Positions 1 through 7,047 of a stretch of 64,000 nucleotides of DNA are shown here, one piece after another. The DNA lies in NCBI RefSeq assembly GCF_000364445.2, contig NZ_CP043538.1, positions 3,045,612-3,109,611 on the forward strand. Reading direction: 5' to 3'. Source of the stretch: Methylobacterium mesophilicum SR1.6/6. GTDB lineage: Bacteria; Pseudomonadota; Alphaproteobacteria; Rhizobiales; Beijerinckiaceae. Every line of letters begins with the position of its first letter. Positions within the stretch are counted from its first letter, which is position 1. The notes beneath the pieces were generated by a model that saw only the letters and a program-made list of their open reading frames with translations, ran no database searches and was not told the origin of the DNA. Both the position numbers and the translations under genes were made by a program.

Positions 1-14
1 CAGGAGGCGATCAC

Positions 15-806
15 GTGCGGATCTGGACCTTCAGCGACTTGCACCGAGACTTGTCGCGGGCGCCCTGGACGCCCGCGCACATCCCCGACGCCGATGTCGC
101 TGTCGTCGCCGGCGATGTCGGGCAGGGACTGGCCGAGACCGTTCTGTGGCTGGCGCAGGCGATCCGACCGCACATGCCGGTCCTCGTCGTCGCGGGCAAC
201 CATGAATTCTACGGCTCGGCCGTGAACGAGGAGCGCGCGCTCGGACGCCGGGCCGCGGAGCGGCACGGCGTGACCCTGCTCGACGACAATACCGTCGAGA
301 TCGGCGGCGTCGCCTTCTCCGGCGGAACCCTCTGGACCGACTACGCCATCGACGGCGTGGGCAGCCGCCGGCGGGCCATGGCGGCCGCGCAGGCCGGTCT
401 CAACGATCACCGTTGCATCGCGACGACCCGAAATCCAGGCTGGCAGACCTTCCGGCCGGCGGACGCCGCGGCCCTGCACGCCATCACCCGCGAGTTCCTG
501 GAACGCGCGCTGTCGAGGGTCGACCCGCCGGACACGCGGGCGCGACCGCACGTCGTGGTCACGCACCACGCCCCGGCCCGTGCCTCGCTCGACCCGAGCT
601 TCGCCGGCAGCGTGCTGAACCCGGCCTTCGCGAGCGACCTTGGCGGCCTCATCGCCGCCGGCCGCCCGGACCTTTGGCTTCACGGCCACGTCCACGCCCG
701 CCGCGACCACCGGATCGGTCCGACCCGGATCCTGTGCAATCCGCTCGGCTACGACGGCGAGAACCCCGCCTTCGATCCGGCCTGCGTCGTCGAGGTGCCG
801 TCGTAG
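15..806 (+). CDS. Calcineurin-like metallophosphoesterase
   Basis: The 263-residue protein carries all signature blocks of the metallophosphoesterase superfamily: D8-x-H10 (SDLH), GD at 33-34, GNHE at 61-64, the histidine pair at 184-185 (VTHH) and GHVH at 224-227. Such enzymes hydrolyse phosphomono- or diesters with two bound metal ions. No signal peptide is visible, so it should be cytosolic. The start is GTG with an AGGAGG box at 2-7. It is the first visible gene of a co-directional cassette in the transposon cargo, and a paralogue at 2793 lacks most of these ligands. The substrate cannot be told from sequence. Confidence 0.9.
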   Translation: MRIWTFSDLHRDLSRAPWTPAHIPDADVAVVAGDVGQGLAETVLWLAQAIRPHMPVLVVAGNHEFYGSAVNEERALGRRAAERHGVTLLDDNTVEIGGVAFSGGTLWTDYAIDGVGSRRRAMAAAQAGLNDHRCIATTRNPGWQTFRPADAAALHAITREFLERALSRVDPPDTRARPHVVVTHHAPARASLDPSFAGSVLNPAFASDLGGLIAAGRPDLWLHGHVHARRDHRIGPTRILCNPLGYDGENPAFDPACVVEVPS

Positions 807-855
807 GCCGCGCGCCCTGGTGCTGAACATCGACCCATCCTTGGACGAGGCGACT

Positions 856-2796
856 ATGGCCCATCTCAACTTCCTGCGGGACGATCTGAACGAGGCGGAG
901 ACTGGGGACGTCGCCGCCGACGAGCGGCGTGCCGCGACCGAGACGCTGGCGGCCTTCGCCCTTGAAGGGGCGCTCTCTCCAGCGCTGCGCCGCCGCATCG
1001 CCGCCGATCCGGCCTTCGCCCTCGTGGTCGAGGTCCCGGCCGCGGACTGGGTCGAGCCGATCCGCGAGGCATGCGTGCGCCTGGCGGAGTGGGGTTTCAT
1101 CGCGGCGCGCACCGGCTCCTCGAAGTCCGAGGACCGACCTGACCGCGGTAACGGCCAGGTAGCCGACAAGCTGTCGCGCGGCGACCGGGTGCTCGGGGTC
1201 TCGCAATCGCCGGCGCGGTACCTGCCCTCGGCCCTCATCGCGGCGGCGGATCTGCACATCCGGCTCCCCGGCGCAACCGACGCCGTGGTCGCGCGGGTCG
1301 TCCAAGCTGCCACGGGGCAGCGTCCGAAGCTGCCGCCCGGGATCGCGCGCGGACTGAGCTATTACGAGGTCGCCGCGGCCGTGCGCGGTCCGACCGGCCG
1401 GGCCTGCGTCGCGCGCCTCTCCGCGGCGGCGCGTTCGAAGGTCTCGGCCGACCCGGGCGTCGGCGCGGCACCCGACTTCGGAACCCTGGTCGGCTTCGGC
1501 GAGGCCCGCGCATGGGGCGACCGCCTCCTTGGCGATCTCGCGACCTGGCGCGCCACCGGCGCCCCCGCGTTCCAGCAAATCGACCGCCACGTCTGCCTGA
1601 GCTCGGCCCCCGGACTCGGTAAATCGACCTTCGTCCGCTCCCTCGCCAAGACCGCGGGATTGCCGCTCGTGGCGACCTCGGTCGGGTCCTGGTTCAGCTC
1701 GTCCGACGGGTATCTCGGCGGGGTTCTCCGTGCCTGGGACGCCGCTTACTCCAATGCCTGCGCTGCCGCTCCCAGCATTCTATTCCTAGATGAAGCGGAC
1801 AGTATTCCTAACAGAAGCACGATGGACGACCGGGCGCGCGAGTGGTGGACCCCTCTGTGCACCAGCATCCTGCTGGCGTTCGACACACTGAACGCTCCGG
1901 GTGCGCCGGCGGTCTGCATCATCGCGGCGACGAACCATGGCGGCAAGCTCGATCCCGCCTTGATCCGTCCGGGCAGGCTGGGGCGGGTGATCGAGATCAA
2001 GGCGCCCTCGGCCGCGGACTTGGCGACGATCCTTCGGCAGCACCTCGACGACGGCGAGCTGCCCGACGTCGATCTGGGGTCACTCGGCGATCTCGCCCTC
2101 GGCGCCACCGGCGCACAGGTTGCGGGATGGGTATTGGAGGCGCGCGCGGCCGCCCGCGCCGCCGGCCGGCCCCTCCGAGCGGCCGACCTGTTCGAGCGGG
2201 TGGCGCCGCCGGATAAGGGCAGCCCGGCGGACCGACGTCGGAGCGCGTTCCATGAGGCGGGGCATGGGGTTGCGTTCGAGCGGACCGGCGCCGCGCATGT
2301 CGCGCAGGTCGACCTCGTCCCGCGTCGGGACTCGGTCGGGGCGACGTCGGCGGAAATCCGTCTTGGGCCGTCCCCGACCCGCGCGGAGATCGAGGGCCTA
2401 GCGGTCGCGCTGCTGTCCGGGCGCGCCGCGGAGATCCTGTTCCTCGGGGAACCGAGCGCGGGCGCGGGCGGCGACAGCCGCTCCGACCTCGCGCGTGTCA
2501 CGACCCTGCTCGCCGGCAACCATGGTTCGCTCGGGCTGGGCGAGGGCTTGGCATACCGTGGGGCGCCCCACGAAGTCGCTGTCGGGCTGACGCTCCAACC
2601 TGGGCTCCTCGAAGCCGTCGAGCGGGACCTCACCCGGCTGAGCGGCGAGGCGCTGGCTCTCGTGGAGGCGAACCGCGCCACCGTCGAGGCGGTCGCCGAG
2701 CTGTTGGTCGCAACGCGCGTGGTGTCGGGCGACGCGCTGCGGACGCTGATCGCCGAGGCGGACCACAACCGTGCCGCGCAAGGAGGACATGCTTGA
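856..2796 (+). CDS. Soluble FtsH-like AAA+ ATPase with M41 zinc-peptidase domain
   Basis: The protein of about 646 residues has an N-terminal region of unknown fold (1-245), then an AAA+ module with Walker A GLGKST (K256), Walker B ILFLDEAD (about 309-316) and a second-region-of-homology stretch ending PGRLGR. A C-terminal M41 domain follows, with HEAGH (H466, E467, H470) and a downstream GGDSRSD segment holding the probable third zinc ligand. This is the FtsH domain order, but no N-terminal membrane segment is seen, so it should act in the cytosol as an ATP-driven protease. The ATG at 856 is preceded by GAGG; the frame is open further upstream and GTG 820 is an alternative. It lies between an active-looking and a degenerate phosphoesterase. 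Confidence 0.85.
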   Translation: MAHLNFLRDDLNEAETGDVAADERRAATETLAAFALEGALSPALRRRIAADPAFALVVEVPAADWVEPIREACVRLAEWGFIAARTGSSKSEDRPDRGNGQVADKLSRGDRVLGVSQSPARYLPSALIAAADLHIRLPGATDAVVARVVQAATGQRPKLPPGIARGLSYYEVAAAVRGPTGRACVARLSAAARSKVSADPGVGAAPDFGTLVGFGEARAWGDRLLGDLATWRATGAPAFQQIDRHVCLSSAPGLGKSTFVRSLAKTAGLPLVATSVGSWFSSSDGYLGGVLRAWDAAYSNACAAAPSILFLDEADSIPNRSTMDDRAREWWTPLCTSILLAFDTLNAPGAPAVCIIAATNHGGKLDPALIRPGRLGRVIEIKAPSAADLATILRQHLDDGELPDVDLGSLGDLALGATGAQVAGWVLEARAAARAAGRPLRAADLFERVAPPDKGSPADRRRSAFHEAGHGVAFERTGAAHVAQVDLVPRRDSVGATSAEIRLGPSPTRAEIEGLAVALLSGRAAEILFLGEPSAGAGGDSRSDLARVTTLLAGNHGSLGLGEGLAYRGAPHEVAVGLTLQPGLLEAVERDLTRLSGEALALVEANRATVEAVAELLVATRVVSGDALRTLIAEADHNRAAQGGHA

Positions 2797-3764
2797 CGCT
2801 CCACGTTCCCGATCCTCCCATCCGGGTCGAGGCGCCCGCCCCGGGCGCACTGGTCGGTTCCGGTATCGGGCCCGGCGCTGTTTCCGCCCGACCGGAACCA
2901 TCCGAGCCCGTTCCGATGCGGCTCTGGATCATGTCGGACCTTCGCGTCGATCTTGCGCCTTTCGACCTGCCCGACGCGCCCCCTGACTTCGACGCCGTCA
3001 TCGTAGCCGGCGGCATCTGTCCCGGCCTCTGCCGGTCTGTGCGCTGGCTGGCCCAGGCGCTCGACGGGCATCGGCGCGGCCGGCCGGTCGTGCTCGTCCC
3101 AGGCCCGGCCGAGTTCCTCGACGGAGTTCCGGTCGCGGAGGCGCTCGCCGAGGCCGTGCCGCTCGCGAGGACCCTGGGAATCGCGCTCCTGCACGATGCC
3201 TCCGTCCGTCTCGGGGATCCGACCTCGTGCGGCGTTCATGTCCTCGGTGCGACGCTGTGGCCGAGCTTCGCCGTCGACGGTGCGGCCAACGAGCGGCAAG
3301 CACGGGCCCACGCCCGCCACTGCTGGTCGGTCAGGGGCCGCGCGACGAGCGCGCCCGGCGTCCCGTTCTTTCCGCACGATGCGGCCGGCGGCCACCACCG
3401 GTCGCGCGCCTACATCGAGGATGCCCTTTCTTCCGTGGTCGCCGGCGGCTACGGCCACGTGCCCGACCCGGTCGTCGCCGGCATCCGCGGCGGCGACCGC
3501 GCGGTGGTCGTGACCGCCTATCCTCCGTCGCGGTCGTGCCTGCCGCCGGCGCTTGCCCGGCCGCTCCTCGATCCGTGGCGCGTCTGCTGGCACGTGTCGG
3601 ACCTCGATGGCGTGATGGAATCGTGGGGCGCGCCGGTCGCCTGGGTGCATGGCCAGGTGCCGGCGACCTGTGACCTGCGGATCGGGCGCACCCGCGTGGT
3701 GAGCAATTCCTTCGCCCGCGACCCGACGGCGGGATTCGACCCCTGCCGCACGATCGTCGTCTGA
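2793..3764 (+). CDS. Degenerate metallophosphoesterase paralogue (probable pseudoenzyme)
   Basis: From residue 42 the protein aligns end to end with the phosphoesterase at 15 (for example MRLWIMSDL against MRIWTFSDL), but nearly every metal ligand is replaced: DLH becomes DLR (R51), GD becomes GG (G74), GNHE becomes GPAE (P105, A106), THH becomes TAY, and GHVH becomes GQVP. Only D49 of the first motif remains. The frame is intact over 323 codons, so this is loss of catalysis without loss of the gene. The TTG start at 2793 has AGGAGG at 2781-2786 and overlaps the preceding stop; ATG 2916 would give a shorter form lacking the proline-rich leader. A binding or regulatory role is inferred. Confidence 0.8.
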   Translation: MTLHVPDPPIRVEAPAPGALVGSGIGPGAVSARPEPSEPVPMRLWIMSDLRVDLAPFDLPDAPPDFDAVIVAGGICPGLCRSVRWLAQALDGHRRGRPVVLVPGPAEFLDGVPVAEALAEAVPLARTLGIALLHDASVRLGDPTSCGVHVLGATLWPSFAVDGAANERQARAHARHCWSVRGRATSAPGVPFFPHDAAGGHHRSRAYIEDALSSVVAGGYGHVPDPVVAGIRGGDRAVVVTAYPPSRSCLPPALARPLLDPWRVCWHVSDLDGVMESWGAPVAWVHGQVPATCDLRIGRTRVVSNSFARDPTAGFDPCRTIVV

Positions 3765-3788
3765 ACCCCACCACCCCGGAGATAGCCG

Positions 3789-4718
3789 ATGAGGTCCGAT
3801 AAATGCGCGCCGTCCCACCCCCCGCGTGGTCACCTTCCCTGCTCGCCGCCGCGCCCTGCCGCGGCCGCCAGCGGGGAAGCGGTTTCCACGGGGGCCGCGC
3901 GCAGGCCGACGTCGCGCCGGAACGAGACCGCGCCGGCGCCGGAGGCGCTGCTCGTCGTCGACATCGAGACGACACCGGACGAGACCCTGGTTCCCGCTGA
4001 CTGGCCGATCGACAGGTTCCCGAAAACTGCCTGGCACAGGATCGTCGCCATCTCGCTCGTCGAGGCCGACATCCTGCAGGACGCCGCGAGCGGCCAGGAG
4101 GCGTATCGGTTCGTCGACTGTCGCAGCGGAGGCGAGGAAGGCTGGGGGGAGGCGCGCCTGTTGCGGGGCTTCTGGAGGCATTTCTCGACGCGGAATTTCC
4201 GGTGCGTCTCGTGGAATGGGCGCGCTTTCGACATCCCCACCTTGCTCCACCGCTCCATGCTGCACGGCGTCGCCGCACCGCGATGGTTCGATCAGGGTAC
4301 GCGGTGGTCGGGCTACGGCTCGCGATACTCGGGGGAATGGCATGCGGACCTGATGGACATGATGTCCACCTACGGGGCGTCGTCACGCCTCACGCTGGAG
4401 GAAGCCTGCGCGATGGTCGGCCTTCCCGGGAAGTGCGGCGAGCACGGTTCGCAGGTCGCCGACATGATCGCGCGGGGCGAAGTCGGCCGGGTGCGAGGTT
4501 ACTGCGAAACGGACGTTTTGAACCTGTACGGTGTCTATCTCCGCCACCAGCACCTGAGCGGTCGCATGAACGCCTCATCGCACGACGATGCCGTGCGCGG
4601 CATCATGGAATTCCTGCGGCGCGAACGCGCTGGACGGCCGCACCTCGGACGATTCCTCGATGAGTGGCAGAAGCAGTCGTCCCTGCGCACGGCGTTCGTC
4701 GGCCGCCCGGGCGAATGA
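3789..4718 (+). CDS. Predicted 3'-5' exonuclease, PolB exo2-like
   Basis: The 309-residue protein has an Exo I motif, VVDIETTP (D-x-E, near residue 58), an Exo II-like block, SWNGRAFDIP, and a C-terminal ETDVLNLY block with the late aspartate. This is the DEDD nuclease arrangement of the PF10108 family, which is related to the proofreading domain of family B polymerases. It would degrade DNA or RNA from the 3' end with two metals. The ATG at 3789 has GGAG eight bases upstream. The N-terminal 45 residues are low-complexity (Pro, Ala, Arg) and may be a linker or reflect a later start. It is the last gene of the four-gene cargo cassette. Confidence 0.8.
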   Translation: MRSDKCAPSHPPRGHLPCSPPRPAAAASGEAVSTGAARRPTSRRNETAPAPEALLVVDIETTPDETLVPADWPIDRFPKTAWHRIVAISLVEADILQDAASGQEAYRFVDCRSGGEEGWGEARLLRGFWRHFSTRNFRCVSWNGRAFDIPTLLHRSMLHGVAAPRWFDQGTRWSGYGSRYSGEWHADLMDMMSTYGASSRLTLEEACAMVGLPGKCGEHGSQVADMIARGEVGRVRGYCETDVLNLYGVYLRHQHLSGRMNASSHDDAVRGIMEFLRRERAGRPHLGRFLDEWQKQSSLRTAFVGRPGE

Positions 4719-5285
4719 TGCGCCGGCGGTGTAGCCGCGGCACCGCATGCCATCGTCCTCGAAGCGTAACTGCCGGTGGCGCTGCAAAGGACTGGCCTGA
4801 CGCTCCTGTCCCGGCGGAGGTTCGGGACCAAAGTTCGGTCGGCCTTTCCTTCGAGCGACGGCCTTGACCACCAAGGATCGTCGATCCGATCCTTCAAGAA
4901 TAGGATAAGTAATCCTTGGGTCTTGGAGTGCGGCTTCACCGCTCCCGGGCCATCATCACCTTTCCGTCGGATGAGCACGATTGCCCAGCGACGTGTATCG
5001 CTTGACGAACGATCATGAAAACTGGATGATGGTCTTTCGTGGCCGCATCGGTTGGACGATGCGTGTCACGCCGAATGGGGACGCGCGGCCCTGCAAGACC
5101 GCGCGCCCGTTTCGGAACGTCCCGCCGCCAGCGCACAAGGTTTTTCGACAGCCTGCGCTGGCGGCACCCTGACGAGCCTGGAGAGCCACGCCCGAATCCG
5201 GTCCGAATCCCCCGTATGCCATGCTGCCGCAGGCATAGCAAGTCGTTCCGTCGGATTTTCGCGTGGCTCCCTGTGAGGAGCCATC
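4719..5285. promoter_or_regulatory. 567-bp leader before the transposition genes, with nested inverted repeats
   Basis: No convincing gene is present. CCAAGGAT at 4871-4878 pairs with ATCCTTGG at 4912-4919, and an inner ATCCTT at 4889-4894 can pair with the same left arm, so alternative hairpins are possible. The stretch separates the cargo cassette from the transposition block and is the likely place for the tns promoter; an AGGAG box at 5275-5279 serves the next gene. Which protein, if any, binds the repeats is unknown. Confidence 0.4.
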
Positions 5286-5858
5286 ATGAACCAGCAATCC
5301 AGCGCCACCGGCATTCTTAACTTGGGCGAGGGTCCCAACCTCTGCCTCGTCGTCGGCACGGTGCATAAGACAGCGCTCGCCGAGGGAGGGGTCACACTGC
5401 CCCTGTGGATGGCGGTGGCGCTCGACGCCGACGACTGCCCGGCCGCACTGGGCCTGTACCGGGAATCGCCGACCGTCGGCGATCTCATGATGCTTCTCGG
5501 CGACGGCCCCGCCGACGCCGACGGGCTCGGGCCGCAGTGGACCTGCCGGGCAGCCGCCGCCGTCATCGTGGACCACGCCGTACTTTGGCAGGCCGACGAA
5601 ATGCGCGGGTGGCTCGCCGAGCGGGGAACCGCCGTCTATGCCCAGTCGCCTGCCGGGTCCGACAGGCAGCGGGTGCAGCAGAGCTTCTCGGCGATCGCGC
5701 GGTCGATCGGCGCCGCCCTCAAGCGCGGCGCCCGCGGTCGCGACGCCAACGGCGCGGCGCTCGTCACCCCGGAAGACGCGGTCGCGGCCGCACGGGTATG
5801 GCGCGCCGCTCTCGATGCCGAGGCGGACGGCTCGATGCACTGTCAGAACTCGCGGTAG
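5286..5858 (+). CDS. Short DDE-integrase-core-like protein, catalytically incomplete
   Basis: The protein has 190 residues. The stretch around 39-72 (LPLWMAVALD, then GLYRESPT) resembles the conserved block that follows the first catalytic Asp in TniA/TnsB transposases, and VIVDHA (D96) resembles the second-Asp block. Where the third acid (HIER-type) is expected, the sequence is DRQRVQQSF with no acid, and no Asp sits at the expected first position. The N-terminal DNA-binding and C-terminal regions of real TnsB are absent. It is therefore either a decayed transposase core or a stand-alone non-catalytic relative. ATG 5286 has AGGAG six bases upstream, and tnsA follows by 139 bp. The homology was judged by eye and is moderate. 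Confidence 0.5.
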   Translation: MNQQSSATGILNLGEGPNLCLVVGTVHKTALAEGGVTLPLWMAVALDADDCPAALGLYRESPTVGDLMMLLGDGPADADGLGPQWTCRAAAAVIVDHAVLWQADEMRGWLAERGTAVYAQSPAGSDRQRVQQSFSAIARSIGAALKRGARGRDANGAALVTPEDAVAAARVWRAALDAEADGSMHCQNSR

Positions 5859-5997
5859 CGAGCCCTTCTCGACCGCCCGGCCCCGCGGAAGCGCGGGCCG
5901 GGCGGTCGGCTTCGACGACCTTCGCCACGACCCGAGTTTCCGACATCCGCGGCCCGCCGACCGATGTGGTCTCCTGCCCGAGAACCTGCCACCAGCG

Positions 5998-7047
5998 ATG
6001 AAGAAACGCCCTTCCTCACCCGCCTCGGGAAAAAGCCCGCCGCGCGCGCGCCCATGCCCGTCCCTGACCGATGGAGCCGGTGACCCTCCGCCCGGCCCCG
6101 CGCGGCAGGCCTTCGGCCCCGGGCCGAGCGGCAAGGACGGGACCGCCGAACCTTCCCTGTCCGGTCGGGGTATCCCGGCGAGCCCGCGCACGGACGAGGC
6201 ATCGCTCCGGGCCTATTTCCGAGGTCTCGCTCGCGCCGCGCCGCCCCCGCCGCTGGGGCGGCGTCGCCCCGAGCCCAAGGAGCGGGCCTGGCCGTTGCCG
6301 GTGGTCCCGCCGGACGCCCCGGACGCCCGCATCGTCTCATGCCATCCGGCCTTCGCGGCGCGATTCCCGGAAGCGCCGGTCCGGCCCATCGGTCGATCCT
6401 CCCGTTCGGCCTCGCGCGGCCGCCAGACCCGTTTCCCGAGCCTCAAGTCGTGCCGACACATGCGGCTCCGGTCGAGGCTGGAATACCGGCATGCCATGCT
6501 GTGCGAATTGGACGGCGACGTCGCGTGGTTCTGCGAGGAGCCGGTCGTGATCCGCTACAGGCTGGGCGACCGGCTCGCGACGCATCGCGTCGATGCCTAC
6601 GTCCAGACAAAGCTGTCGTGCGACTTCGTCGAGCTCAAATACGAGGACGACGCGGCCAGCGCCGAGAACGAAGCTCGTTGGCCGTGGATCGCCCGCGCGG
6701 TCAATGCATTGGGCCTCGGCTACCGGGTGCTCACGGAGCGCCACGTCATCGACTCGCTCCGGGCTGAGACCGCGCTCGCGGTGTTCGAGCGGCGGATGAC
6801 GCGCCTTCCGGAGCTGACCCGCATCCGAGCCATCGTCGACGCCGTCACCGAGCGGGGGAGCGTGTCCGCCGGCGACCTGGTCGCCGCCTTCGCGGACTGC
6901 CTCGACCTGAACACCGTCTTCGCGCTTGCGCGGCACGGCCACCTCGCGGTCGATCTCGACGCCGCGGCTGGGCCGGGAATGGGGGTGCGGCGGGGGGCGG
7001 GCCCGTTTCGAAGGATCGGGTTGGCGGCGGGAGGGGACCGGTCATGA
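5998..7047 (+). CDS. tnsA: TnsA-like endonuclease
   Basis: The C-terminal two thirds match the TnsA nuclease core, which is restriction-enzyme-like: RLEYRHAM supplies E162, HRVDAYV supplies D199 and VELKYE supplies E212 and K214, giving the E..D..ExK set. TnsA cuts the 5' ends of the transposon so that the element moves by cut-and-paste rather than by copying. The first about 140 residues are rich in Pro, Arg and Gly and unusual for the family. ATG 5998 was chosen because the frame upstream overlaps the preceding gene. The stop overlaps the tnsB start in an ATGA, which implies translational coupling. Confidence 0.75.
   Translation: MKKRPSSPASGKSPPRARPCPSLTDGAGDPPPGPARQAFGPGPSGKDGTAEPSLSGRGIPASPRTDEASLRAYFRGLARAAPPPPLGRRRPEPKERAWPLPVVPPDAPDARIVSCHPAFAARFPEAPVRPIGRSSRSASRGRQTRFPSLKSCRHMRLRSRLEYRHAMLCELDGDVAWFCEEPVVIRYRLGDRLATHRVDAYVQTKLSCDFVELKYEDDAASAENEARWPWIARAVNALGLGYRVLTERHVIDSLRAETALAVFERRMTRLPELTRIRAIVDAVTERGSVSAGDLVAAFADCLDLNTVFALARHGHLAVDLDAAAGPGMGVRRGAGPFRRIGLAAGGDRS

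Noticed and set aside
649..1590. Long minus-strand frames opposite the AAA+/M41 gene (also up to 4343)
   Set aside because: Arg/Gly/Pro-rich shadow frames typical of high-GC DNA; the plus-strand genes have catalytic motifs and ribosome sites.
4719..5285. A second transposon end just upstream of tnsA, as in Tn7
   Set aside because: No TGTCGGCC-like terminus and no copies of the YTCKCAWTT repeats were found here, while 12482-12609 has both.
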